Source: Phyllostachys edulis
Lineage: Eukaryota; Streptophyta; Magnoliopsida; Poales; Poaceae
Direction of reading: 5' to 3'
Assembly: GCA_036346405.1 (NCBI GenBank)
Contig: CM070563.1
Location: 30,390,816-30,454,815 of the forward strand
DNA: 64,000 nt
Part shown: positions 24,301 through 34,289 of the stretch, piece by piece
Numbering within the stretch: the stretch's first letter is position 1
Layout: the number at the start of each line of letters is the position of its first letter
Translations under genes and position numbers: made by a program
Notes under the pieces: generated by a model
The model's database searches: none
What the model was told of the DNA's origin: nothing
What the model saw: only the letters and a program-made list of their open reading frames with translations

Positions 24301-25600
24301 GACTATGAGGAAGTATTTGCACCGGTGGCTCGTATGGAGACAGTACGGGTACTCATTTCGTTGGCAGCCCATGGAGGATAGGATGTCCACCACATGGACG
24401 TGAAATCAGCTTTCTTGAATGGAGAAATTGAAGAGGAGGTGTACGTAGTCCAGCCACCAGGTTTTCTGAACAAAAAGCATGCAGAGAAGGTACTAAAACT
24501 CAACAAGGCGTTGTATGGTCTTAAGCAGGCGCCACGGGCTTGGAATCTGAAATTGGACAGGAGTCTTTCATCGCTAGATTTCAAACGAAGTAGGACTGAA
24601 CACGCAGTATATATAAGAGGTAATGAAAACTCAAGGTTGATTGTAGGTGTTTATGTGGATGACTTAATAATTACTGGAACTGATCCTGGAGAGATTGGAA
24701 AGTTCAAAGAAGAGATGATGAAATTATTCAAGATGTCAGATTTAGGGCTCTTGAGTTATTACCTCGGCATTGAAGTAAAACATACCAGGGCTGGTATCTC
24801 CCTCTGTCAGTCTGCATATGCATTGAAAATACTGGAAAAATGCGGCATGGGAGATTGTAATCCTTGCCAAGTTCCTATGGAGGCTCATCTGAAACTCAGC
24901 AAGTCTAGCTCCAGCACTCCGGTTGATGCCACACAATATAGAAGTGTTGAGTCTGCGATATCTGGTTCATACCAGACCAGACATTGCTTTCGCGGTGGGA
25001 TACGTAAATCGGTTTATGGAGAACCCCAAACAAGAACACATGAATGCAGTCAAACATATACTGAGGTATGTTCGAGGCACAATGACTTTTGGCTGTCATT
25101 ATGGGAGAGCTGGTGATGATGTTCTCCAATTGACCGGTTACAGTGATAGTGACATGGCGGGGGATGTTGATGATCGAAAGAGCACAACGGGTGTACTGTA
25201 TGCATTTGGGAGAAATTTGGTTAGCTGGCAATCACAGAAACAGAGAGTTGTGGCGCTTTCTTCATGCGAAGCAGAGTATATAGCAGCTACTACTGCATCA
25301 TGCCAAGGTATTTGGTTGAGTCGGCTATTGGGTGAGCTCATGGAGAAGGAAGTCAAGAAATTCGTGCTCAAGGTAGATAACAAATCAGCAATATCATTGA
25401 GCAAGAATCCCGTCTACCATGACCGGGGCAAGCATATAGATACGCGGTATCATTTTATTAGAGATTGCGTTGAGGAAGGAAGGATTGCTATTGAGCATAT
25501 CAATACTGATGAGCAGCTGGCTGATATTTTAACTAAACCTCTTGGCCGTATAAAATTCTTGGAGATGAGAAGGAAGCTCAGCATGGTTGAAGTTACCTAA
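21307..25600 (+). pseudogene. Copia gag-pol polyprotein with three breaks
   Basis: The order is gag-PR-INT-RT-RH, typical of Ty1/copia. Gag contains an Arg/Gly-rich stretch and two CCHC knuckles (CFECDKFGHYASEC at 22201, CYECQKYGHYASDC at 22258). The protease motif is WYLDNGASNHM (near 22480). Integrase shows HVDLCGPI, VVDDYSRAMW, RSDRGGEF and QQNGVVERRNR. Reverse transcriptase shows KARLVAKGY and YVDDLIITG. RNase H shows SSCEAEYIA and KHIDTRYHFI. Breaks are an in-frame TGA at 21709-21711 in gag, TAG at 24379-24381 in reverse transcriptase, and a small frameshift near 24940 before HTRPDIAF. The element cannot make its own full polyprotein, but could be mobilised in trans when its ends are intact. 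The start could also be ATG 21346. Confidence 0.9.
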
Positions 25601-25617
25601 TAAGATTAGGGAGAGAT

Positions 25618-25802
25618 TGTTGCAGATAATCTTATTATGGTAAACTATGTCAAGTCGGTGATTTGTCTTCGAGTCCGAGTCTTTTTACCAGCTGAGTTTG
25701 TAATTGGTTTGTTAGTAAAGTTCAGAGTTAGAGTCTGTTTTCGTTTCAGTTAACAGGAGCAGTCTTGTGTCCGTAATCGAGTCTGTTTCGCCTGGAAGTA
25801 TA
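25618..25802 (+). repeat. 3' LTR of the copia element, left part
   Basis: Matches the first 184 bases of the 5' LTR with one extra C and two substitutions. It ends in GGAAGTATA, which is duplicated at 31350-31358 on the far side of the nested MULE. Confidence 0.9.
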
Positions 25803-27094
25803 GAAGTTTGGACTAATCTAGCCCCTTAGCATCTTTTAATTCCATTTTTAGCCCCCTTAGCGCAGAAATTCCCATTTTAGCCCCTTGGGGACGTCTTGCC
25901 GACCCACTCGGAAGAACTAGGTGTCGCTAACCGGTCGGCAACAAGAACTTGGTTGTTGCCCTGCTCAGAAGACCTAGTCTTCCGCCGAGTGGGTCGGCAA
26001 TGATGTAGTCGATCGCCACGCCACAAGACCGCCGCCGAGCTGGTCCAGCAGCACATGCTGCTGCCGCCAGACGCTACCACGCCCTTCGCACGCGCAGGCC
26101 TTCGCCATGCCTCATGCTCTGCCATTGCGGTATCCAGCAAGAATTGCCCAAATATTCGCGAGGAATTGCCCCTTTTTGCATGCTACGGGCAGCTTCTTGC
26201 TCAGACTCTTGAGCGATAAAATGAGTGAACGCAACGGTATTTTTAGTTAGAAGCAAAGAGGAAGAGAGGCAGAGAGAAAGATCGAAAGAGAGCCCGTTCG
26301 GAAGAGAAAGAAGAAGCTAAGCAAGGAGGAGTTTATCAGAGGAGTTGAAGTTTGCTTAGTTACGGGAGTTGCGCATCGTCCGGTGAGCAACTAAAAAAGG
26401 TAAGCTTGATTCGCATCCGGCTATAGTTTTAGCAATGTGATTAGGGTATAATTAGATGATTTGTAGTTTTTTATTGTAGCAACTTAGTAGTTATAGTTGT
26501 GTAGTCGGTGTATTTTGATTTAGTGTTAGTAGCACGTAATTAGAAGACTTAGTAGTTAGCAATGTGATTAGCCAGTAATTAGTTGACTTAGCAGACTTAT
26601 TATTGTTAGTGTTGTAAATTAAATAGAGTTAGTAATGTATCTTCCAGTGAGGAGATAACTCCAAGGGATAGAAGCCTTGGAGAAGGAATGGGAAGGAAAG
26701 AACGATTGGGAAGGAAGGATGGTAGCTAGGACATTTCGGTGGTGAGGAGATAAGGTATAAGTTTTTTAGACCAACGTATTTAATTAAGCCGCGTACAAGT
26801 CAAATAGCGATGAGACCCACAATAGATAATTAACGGGATAAATAAAATGCAAAATTAATCATAGTATATATAATTTTAATCGTGAATAAAACTCAAGACA
26901 TTAATTAAATAATCGGTAGCGTTTGAAAATATTTTAGGACTTAGTAGTCAAGAATGTAAAATTATTGACTTAGCGAGACTTAGTAGTTAGCAATGTGATT
27001 AGCTTTTAATTCAAATCATGCAAGAGAGAGAAAGGAAAGAAAAGTGGAAAACAACCATTTATAAAAAAAAATCGAAAATTCAAGGAAAAAATTG

Positions 27095-27510
27095 GACATG
27101 AAAAGTTTTAATTAAAAAATTTGAATATAATTGGAGTTTATTTTATTAATTTAAATTATTTTTATTTTCTAAAGACTTTGAAAAATCCCTAAAACATAGA
27201 GGATTCAATGTTGGTATGCCTACGGTTCTTGAAAGAACCACTAACATGGTGTATTGAATCCTCCATGTTTTAGGTATGTTCATAATCACAATGCAATTCA
27301 AATTTCTTCAATTGTATTCTCGAGAAGCTCCATAAAGTACTCGCTTTAACTACACCATGGTGAAGTAACGTTGGATCGAGAACTAGTGGGATCAAGATAT
27401 TATTTTTTTCAATTCTCCTGCTTTCGTAGTCTTTCATAAAATAAAAATAATTTAAAAGAATAAAATAAACTTCAATAATATTCAATTTTTCTAATTAAAT
27501 CTTTTAATGT
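27095..27510. repeat. Fold-back structure with nested inner hairpin
   Basis: Left arm about 27095-27180 pairs with right arm about 27420-27510, both carrying GAGTTTATTTTATT-type sequence with several mismatches. Inside it, 27188-27209 (CCTAAAACATAGAGGATTCA...) pairs with 27253-27274 with one mismatch over 22 bp. It may be a decayed fold-back transposon. It contains no coding sequence. Confidence 0.6.
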
Positions 27511-28161
27511 TGCAAGTTTTTTTGGGTTTTTGATGTGTAAAAATCAGTTTGTTTGCACCGTTCTTTTCACAAGAAATGAGGTTTGTTTGCACCCTTCATG
27601 AAAATTTATTCCGCATATAATTCGTAATTTTATAAGAGATGTTTAAATAGAAATAGAATTGAACATAATGTGCATTATATTAGATTGTGAACAAATTACG
27701 AAGTGTGAGGAACTTGAACCAAAAATTTCAAATATCGCTTGTTTAATATGCACTGTGTTAGGTACTTCATGGCGGAGATTCAAGATCATTCGTGTTCCAC
27801 GGGAAGCTCGTCTGACGAGACGTCTGACGGGCGGACGTCAAATTGTGGCGGACCGTGATCCGGCGCCGGTCTGAAGGACATGAGCTGCCGGATCTAAGGC
27901 GATGCGTCGTTCGCGTTCGATCGCCGCAAGAAGAAGAAGCTACGATCGAGGCGTTGTATGCCTCGGTGGTGGGTGGTGCTGACGAGATTTTTGGCAACTT
28001 ATGAAGGTGACAAGTGACGCTTCATGGGCCTATTACATGGAGGTCATTTGCAACCCCGAGGTGTGATATATCGCGCGCCGATGGTCTATGTTCGATTCGT
28101 GGAGAGCGCGGGGACATCTGGCGCAGGTTTCAGTGAAGCCGCTTGAGGAGGAGCGACTGCG

Positions 28162-28665
28162 TTGGTCTCCGGTGTTGGAGGAGACGCAGGCGAGGAAGTG
28201 GGTGATGGAGACCTAAGGAGGCGTGCCGACAACTTCGAGCCCAACGAAGGAGTGGAGCGATGGTGGGCAGCCCGTATTGATTGCCACGAGTACCTGGCCA
28301 ACCAGGCGGAAGATGTGGAAAGCGAGGAGGAGGACGTGCAAACAGCTAGTTCTGAAGACGAGCAAGACGGAGAAGCTGGTACGGGAGGTGTAGTTGGTGG
28401 TGTTGTGACCACCGACATTTCTTACGTCTCGTCAAGATTGGACGATGTTGCAACGACATCGTTGGTTCTACCACAGCCGGAGGGGGCCGAGTGGGGGTTC
28501 AATCAGCACACCCTACTCCTAGGGCAGCGCTTCCCTGACAAGAGCGCCGCCCAGCATGCTATTGCTAGATACGCCATTAACATTGGTCGGACATATCGGG
28601 TGATAAGACCAAAGGAGACAGCTTTGTGCAGTGACAAGACCACACGGGGCAGCTTTACGCAGTGA
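28162..28665 (+). pseudogene. MuDR-like transposase N-terminal fragment
   Basis: An open frame of 167 codons. An acidic middle (DVESEEEDVQTASSEDEQDG) precedes LLLGQRFPDKSAAQHAIARY and AINIGRTYRVIRP. The latter part resembles the plant MuDR DNA-binding domain (GxxFxxKxxxxxAIxxYAIxxxRxyk). The frame then runs into direct repeats (CAGTGACAAGACC) and stops at 28665. The catalytic and zinc-knuckle regions of a full MURA protein (700+ residues) are missing. The upstream start is uncertain. Confidence 0.5.
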
Positions 28666-28720
28666 CAAGACCAAAGGAGACAGCTTTGTGCAGTGACAAG
28701 ACCACACGGGCCAGCTTCTC
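28625..28720 (+). repeat. CAGTGACAAGACC direct repeats
   Basis: CAGTGACAAGACC occurs three times between about 28630 and 28700, with CACACGGG or AAAGGAG following. It occurs again near 30508 (CAGTGACAAGACCATACGGG). The repeats bracket the zinc-finger ORF and exon array, perhaps marking a block inserted into the MULE. Confidence 0.5.
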
Positions 28721-28835
28721 AGAACTACAAGACAGGACTCTGCAAGAAATTACCACACTATGCCAACCAAGGGGCTTATAAAGGGGGTTGAACTAAACCC
28801 AACACTACACAACACTACACAACAGATACTCAGCT

Positions 28836-29056
28836 ATGGACTCTTCAGCAAACTTCTACAAGAAGATGTTGCAGAAGCGCAACTGGCTTGCGCAGAAGAA
28901 GAAACAGCTCAAATACCCAGATTTTTCAATGAAAGATGCTCAAGTGCCACCACGTTTGCCGGTCCCGAAGTGTGTGTGTGGTGAACCAGCAGAGATCATT
29001 CAGTCCACACACCTGACACGCCGCCGGGCGCATTACTACATGTGCGGCCACTACAT
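28836..29056 (+). CDS. GRF-like zinc-finger ORF, first exon, inside the MULE
   Basis: The ATG at 28836 lies about 50 bp after a strong TATA box (TTATAAAG near 28786). The exon gives a Lys-rich N-terminus (LQKRNWLAQKKKQLKYPDF) then PKCVCGEPAEIIQSTHLTRR and RAHYYMCGHYM. It ends at a good donor (ATGGTAAGC, 29056). CxCG followed by YYxCGHY resembles the GRF-type zinc-binding motif found in many plant transposon-linked proteins. Sequence near 29150-29180 contains FFQ and WREMYDG in one frame, like the end of such a finger, but with a stop between. The function is unknown. I think it is a transposon-borne gene, possibly decayed downstream. Confidence 0.45.
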
Positions 29057-29448
29057 GGTAAGCGTTTTTTCACAAGACGATTTTCCTCTCCCAACGTTGA
29101 ATTCCTTCAATTTTAACTTCATCCCCACGTAATGCAAAACCGAGATGCGCCGCCACTTCTTCCAAATGGATTGATGGCGGGAGATGTACGACGGGGCATT
29201 CATCCAGCCAGTACATCTTCGAACTACTCGGTGCGGGCCGAGAACTTCTCACGGTGGAAACCTTACGTGCGGATGAGGAGGCATCGGGACCCGAAGAACT
29301 CCCGAGCGTAATCCATATCGACAACAAGGGAGAGGCTCATGCGGCCGAGCCGAGCTACCACAACAGATCCGGTCACGCCGATTATGAAGAAATTACATCC
29401 TTCTTATGATTTTCACTATACTGGTGCACTTACATCATGGAATCGCAG

Positions 29449-29960
29449 GACATAGACGACTTCAACATACCTGGCCGACGTGGACACTCCCGTGACAAGG
29501 GCAAGGGAAAGGCTCATGCGTCTGAGCCCGGCCGCCACAGCGTATCCGGTCGCCCGGGCATAATCCGTATCCACGACGTGAGTTGCGAAGAATGTACATC
29601 ATTTTTACGATTTTCACTATACGGTGCACTTACATCATGGAATCGCAGGGCATGGACGATTTCGACATACCAGCTCAACGTGGACAGTCCCGCGACAAGG
29701 GCAAGGGAAAGGCTCATGCGTTTGAGCCCGGCCGACACAGCGTATCCGGTCGCCCCCGCGTAGTCCGTATCGACGACGTGAGTTATGCATAATTTACATC
29801 CTTTTTACGATTTTAAATATACGGTGCACTTACATCATGGAATCGCAGGATATGGACGATTTCAATATACCAGCCCAATGTGGACACTCCCGCGACAAGG
29901 GACGGGAAGGCCACGAGGAGTTCAACGCCGAAATGGGCAAGGAAGGAAAATGGCCCGGTC
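29449..29960 (+). repeat. Tandem 200-bp exon-intron units
   Basis: Exons 29449-29577 and 29649-29777 are each 129 bp (43 codons, phase 0), read DIDDFNIPGRRGHSRDKGKG or a close variant, and are separated by a 71-bp intron with GTGAGT and GCAG signals. A third unit starts at 29849 but diverges after 50 bp. A degraded earlier unit is visible at about 29310-29448. The period is exactly 200 bp. The repeated peptide is basic and Gly/Lys-rich. Confidence 0.7.
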
Positions 29961-31358
29961 CACGATGAGGTCATGTCTTTACGTAGTAATCCCCGCCCTA
30001 CCACCCCATGTTTTTACTATCCCTAAAGGCATGTATACTTATATGGTCTGGATGCTTGTGTCGTAGTGTACCGTAGTAGTAGTAGCAAGGATGACTAAAG
30101 CAATTACCCGAACCATCATGCCATGTCACTACGTGTAACGTGCTTCTGTCCGCTCGAAACCGTAATTTTTTCCCCATTTGTTATATCCCGTGTTATGCGA
30201 TTTTGTTTGCGTATATTTGTATTCTTATTTTGTTTTGCTATATTTCTACGCGTATATCCGGTGTTATCCGGCTGTTATCTGTGTACTCGCCATATTGTAT
30301 ATCGATGAAAGCTTTTTTACAAATCTCACTCCCGATATTTCTCTCTGATCGCTCAAACCCTTATTGAAATGGTTGAAAAAATTTCGCATTCGAAAAAGCG
30401 CTAACCCGAACAAAACCCTAACCCTAACCGCCACCGGAGGAAACCCTAAACGGCGCGCCACTCTAACCCTAACCGCCTTTCCTAGGACCAGACATGACAG
30501 TTTTGCACAGTGACAAGACCATACGGGGTAGCCTCTAACCACCTATCGCCCCGTGTTATTCCCTGGTGCATCGTAATATCACTTACCTTCCTACTTACGA
30601 CTCATTACTATCTCAATTGTCCTCACAAAATTCATCAAAAATTTAGTGCACTACAACAATATACGACGATCACAAACTGTTATTACGAGTCTAACAAATT
30701 TCGTACCGTTCATATTCTACGAAAATAACAAACAGACCAACCAACGTTGTCACCACACTTTTTAAAAAATAACATCATACAATAGATTATTTAACAAAAT
30801 TAATAGTACTATTTGTGCAATTACGAATAAAAATAGATTATTTTTAAAAAGAAACTATTTAAAAAAAAATTCGGTGCACTAATGTCATCAACAACCGTAG
30901 TAACCAAGATATTATTTCTCTTCAGTTGTCCCTTTTTCATAGACTTTTCAAAGTTTCAAAAAAATAAATTCAATCAGTTGTCCCTTTTTCACAGACCAAG
31001 TTATTAATTTCAGAAAATTAAAAATAATTTCAATCAAATTCAATTTTTTCAAAACATCTTTTCCTGGTCTAATATTTTTTTTGCAATTTTCGTTTTTTTT
31101 TCGCTTTTTTTTTTTTTTTTCCGCTCGGCGCCGGGCTAACCAAGGTGCTGCCGTGCGGCTTGGCAGCACCTTGGTGCTGCTGTCCCCTACAGCAGCTTCT
31201 TGGCTGCTGCGCATCCCGACGGCAGCTAGATGGTGCTGCCGACCCGCACCGCATTACGTACAAACACGGGGCCAAAAATGGAATTATAACGCTAAGAGGG
31301 CTACTTTAGGAATTAATTTGCGTCACAGGGCCAAATGAGTCCAGACTTCGGAAGTATA

Positions 31359-31559
31359 GGAGTCGGACGCTTGAGTCGTAGATATAAGGAAGTGGAAAGT
31401 TGTAATGAGTAGATGTAGCGAGGAATATATTTGGGTGTCTCATCTCCTGTGTTTTGAGTCGTTCTTCCGATCGGAAGTTCAGAACTTGTTCTGAATATTT
31501 AGCGTTTTCTGAAGTTCGACAGTAGCTTGTGATTTCAATTGCTGGGCCTTTTTCCAACA
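31359..31559 (+). repeat. 3' LTR of the copia element, right part
   Basis: Continues the 3' LTR after the MULE duplication. It ends CCAACA at 31559, directly followed by GAGAA, the second copy of the copia target duplication. Three substitutions relative to the 5' LTR. Confidence 0.9.
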
Positions 31560-32003
31560 GAGAAGGCGATGTCGATAGAGCCGTAGGTGACGATCCCGGG
31601 GCCGAGCAGGCTCGGCCGTGACGCGAAGGCGACGTCGTTGGCGTGGAGCACCTCCCGCGCGGCCGCCGGCGAGGAGACCACGACGGTGTCGACCTGGCCC
31701 AGGCGCAGGTACATCACGGGGCCGTGCTTCTTGGCCAGGTCCCGGAGAGCGGCGTGGGGCTGCGAGGTGAGGAGGTGGTGGATGCTGCCGACGAAGGGCA
31801 GGCCCCATGGACCGGGAGGCCGTCTCCTGCTTATTTCTTGGTTTCTCTTGGATTTGCGTCTGATTAGCAGAAGCAGCGGGAGGGAAGCGAGGAGGAGGAG
31901 GGTGTGTGTCTCCATGGAGATGATGGCTTTGGAAAGCTAGCAACAAGCTAGGGAGGCTTTATTGCTGCAATTAGCACACTATCACACTTCGAGATAATTA
32001 TAA

Positions 32004-33265
32004 GGGAGAGACTTGGAGTCGTAACGTCCGATTTTATTAGTCTCTACGTACGCCAAGCAAGCTAATTAAGCCATTTTTCTCATCTGAGTCATTTCTCGTC
32101 TGAGTCATTGGCAGATCAGTCTCTCCCTTTCTTTAATACGCCAGGAGGAGGGTGCCTCCAAATTGTCACTGGGCCCCACCGCCGCTCAGCTCACAAGGTC
32201 CAAATTCCGAGACACGAAAAATCAAACGACTTTCTAAAAAATAAGTAAATAAAATTTAATTTTTGGGCTTTCTTTATGGTGGAAAAGGTACACTCCGCTC
32301 ATCTCCCACAGCATAAACTCGACCAATAAAATCAAAACAAAGCATATAGAAAAAAAACGCGTTGAAAAAAATCTTGCAATATCACTGTAAACAGTATGCA
32401 ACATTGTTTTCCTATGGATGCAATATTTTTTTCAATGGGCCACAACATTTTTTTTTATATAGATGCAACATCGCAAAGAAGTATGTCGTTGCATGCAACA
32501 TCTCCCGAACACGGCTGCAACATTCTCGGACAACGGTTGCAACATCATAGGATAATGGTTGCAACATCCACGCATAACGGTTGCAATATCATCGGACAAC
32601 GGTTGCAACATCCTCAGACAACGGTTGCAACATCTCCCGGACAACGGTTGCAACATCCTAGGACAACGGTTGCAACATCACCGGATAACGGTTGCAACAT
32701 CCTAAGACAACGGTTGCAACATCCTAGGATAATGGCCCTCACGTCGATGTCGATGACCTCCCGCACGCGGCGCGCTCGTCCTCCTCGCCCCCGGAGGAGT
32801 CGTAGACGGTGGCACCATATATACCCCTTGTAAACTACACGAGAAAAGTTGACGACACACGAAAATCCATGGTATGGATATAAATTGATGTTAGTTCTGG
32901 GACGTTAGCCTATTAGAATTTAGTCCGAGGCGTGATGAAATCCTAGTAGATCTGCTAGCCGTGTATGCACATCCATTGTGTTAGTGGGGTCCTAGTCTCA
33001 CGCAGTTGTTAGTTTGTTTACTGCATGAAATGTGTATGTGTAGCGGTGTGAGAATTGTATGTGTATGTGTAGTGGTCCAAGTCATTTTTTCTCTTGTATG
33101 CAAGTGTAGGTGTATGTAGCCATGAGAGCGAGCCCAAAGACCGGCATTTAGTAAGGCTGCATGTAACAATATGTGACTATAGGTACCTGCGTGCAGTGGA
33201 TTGAGTGTCGGATAGGGCGTCTGATTTTTTCCATCCGCTCGGACGTCTGTTTCTTACCGTTTCCC
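32004..33265. mobile_element. MULE-like element (1262 bp) upstream of the left P450
   Basis: Flanked by an exact 9-bp duplication TAATTATAA (31995-32003 and 33266-33274). The ends are weakly inverted (GGGAGAGACTTGGAG.. and GGGAAACGGTAAGAA.., each with ACGTCCGA about 20 bp in). The upstream sequence of the right P450 lacks it: there AATTATAAAGTTGG is continuous. It contains a 22-bp minisatellite and a GC-rich stretch (about 32745-32815) that may be a captured gene piece. Confidence 0.7.
32514..32735. repeat. 22-bp minisatellite, about 10 copies
   Basis: The unit is GTTGCAACATCNNNGGACAAC plus one base, with variation mainly in the three central bases. More diverged units extend leftward to about 32395. 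It lies inside the MULE-like element. Confidence 0.8.
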
Positions 33266-33274
33266 TAATTATAA

Positions 33275-34093
33275 AGTGAGTTACTGTACAGTGTGCAAGA
33301 TTGTCGGCCGGTCTGTACTTGTCACTTCACTTCACTGATCCCTGTCAGCATGACATGTTGCTTAAACAGGTGTATGATAGGTGCAATGGCGCTATCTTCT
33401 TTTTTCTCCACGATGAGTCTCTGCCGATAAGAATATGGGCAGGAAATGTGACTAAAATTTCTTTATTCATCAATCGTCTTCTCACCGTTCGATCGATATT
33501 TTATGGGTAAGCTTGTCTCCTTCTCACAAATTTCAACCTAGACAAAAAAAAAAAGAAAAATTCTAAACTAGACAAAAGTAAATGAGGTGAACCCTACAAA
33601 TACAAATACAAAAAAAAAAAAAAAATCTAAACTAGACAAAAGTAAATCTAGGTGAACTCTACAAATACAAAAAAAAAACAAAAACAAATCTGAGAAACAA
33701 ATAGAATAAGCGATTCTGAAAGAACATGCACTAAAATTGCACATAACTTGTGCTCGCAATTTACTAATCTTAAGATCGCTCAACCAGAGAAGCGATGGAT
33801 AAGAAAATTTCAGGCAACTGAAAATTAGCAAACCCGATATGGGTAATGATACAACTCCTACGTCCGGAGGAAACATTTTTTCCCATACGCCTCTGTCGCC
33901 ACGCGGCCTGACCACCACCACACAAATCTCATCTCACTCTTTCATTTCCTATCATCTCACATTAGTTCGGTAGTTCCTCAATAGCTCTGCCACAGGTCCT
34001 AGCCCAAACCACCACTACACATGCTCCTCGCTAGCGGCCAAGAGCTTGCACCTGAGTCCCCTCCCCCCTATATCCACTGGTCAGAGCTCGCCG
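33275..34093. repeat. Left arm of the inverted P450 upstream repeat
   Basis: Reverse-complement match to about 42970-43780. Shared stretches include GCAAGATTGTCGGCCGGTC, AACAGGTGTATGATAGGTGC, ATACAACTCCTACGTC and AGCTCTTGCACCTGAGT. It shows that the head-to-head P450s were duplicated with roughly 1 kb of upstream DNA. A 397-bp stretch at 33440-33836 is absent from the right arm. Confidence 0.8.
33440..33836. mobile_element. Insertion in the left arm, type uncertain
   Basis: Bounded by ATATGGG on both sides (33433-33439 and 33837-33843) and absent from the matching right-arm sequence. It is A-rich with poly-A runs. No clear inverted ends. The class is not decided. Confidence 0.45.
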
Positions 34094-34224
34094 CCATGGA
34101 CCTAGAGGCCGTCTCTTGACTATTTCTTGGTTTCTGTTGAATTTTGCGAACGATTTGTGGCTAAATAGCAAGAGCAGCGGGAGGGAAGCAAGGAAGAAGA
34201 GGAGGATGCACGTGCTTATCTCTA
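34094..34224 (-). pseudogene. Third P450 copy, N-terminal fragment
   Basis: On the minus strand about 43 codons read ISTCILLFFLASLPLLLLF, then RNQEIVKRRPLGPW, matching the anchor and hinge of the two P450 genes (RNQEISRRRPPGPW). The position of the initiator ATG reads ATA, and one hinge Pro is Leu. Homology stops exactly after the hinge Trp and joins the inverted-repeat arm (GGCGAGCTCTGACC). A dead fragment at the outer end of the duplication arm. Confidence 0.7.
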
Positions 34225-34289
34225 TGGGGATGGGGTTTGTATGGCTGCACATCAAGCACAGCGCGCGGTGTGGCTTGGCAGCCAGCCAC

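Larger units (their letters stand above)
25803..31349. mobile_element. Mutator-like element (5547 bp) nested in the copia 3' LTR
   Basis: Left end GAAGTTTGGACTAATCTAG; the right end in reverse complement reads GAAGTCTGGACTCATTTGG. Imperfect inversion continues for about 100 bp. It is flanked by an exact 9-bp duplication GGAAGTATA (25794-25802 and 31350-31358), diagnostic for MULEs. The interior holds a MuDR-like N-terminal ORF, a zinc-finger-like ORF with its own TATA box, a tandem exon array and a large fold-back. No catalytic DDE transposase domain is visible, so it looks non-autonomous or internally deleted. Confidence 0.85.
20903..31559 (+). mobile_element. Complete Ty1/copia retrotransposon with nested MULE
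   Basis: The 5' LTR is 20903-21287 (385 bp, TGTTGCAG...CAACA). The PBS TGGTATCAGAGC is at 21290. A gag-pol region follows, then a purine tract before 25618. The 3' LTR is split into 25618-25802 and 31359-31559 by a 5547-bp MULE. Flanking duplications are GAGAA. By eye the two LTRs differ by 5 substitutions and one 1-bp indel over about 385 sites, so the insertion is young. Without the MULE the element is about 5.1 kb, a normal copia size. Confidence 0.9.
18505..31915 (-). pseudogene. Cytochrome P450 (CYP71 clan), disrupted by two retroelement insertions
   Basis: Read on the minus strand, the gene pieces are 31915-31565 (117 codons), 20902-20429 (158 codons), 19320-19219 (34 codons), a 90-bp phase-0 intron (donor GTAAGAG at 19218, acceptor TATAG), and exon 2 19128-18505. 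Each cut is bounded by a 5-bp duplication: GAGAA at 20898-20902 and 31560-31564, GTCTT at 19321-19325 and 20429-20433 (plus-strand letters). With one duplicate discounted the frame is continuous for about 516 codons, with no other stop or frameshift. Visible features are an N-terminal anchor, the PPGPWG hinge, AGTETTS I-helix, KETMR, PERF and the heme loop FGSGRRMCPG. P450s of this clan are ER-anchored monooxygenases, often in terpenoid or other specialised metabolism. The substrate is unknown. It is the inverted paralogue of the gene at 43870. Confidence 0.85.

Noticed and set aside
30410..30475. Telomere repeat tract (CCCTAA)
   Set aside because: Only two or three scattered units, typical of telo-box-like leader sequence, not an interstitial telomere.
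31587..31940. Plus-strand open frame opposite the P450 start
   Set aside because: Antisense shadow of the GC-rich P450 exon on the minus strand.
32514..32735. Possible CRISPR-like array
   Set aside because: The units are contiguous, with only about three variable bases between conserved blocks and no spacers. It is a minisatellite in plant DNA.
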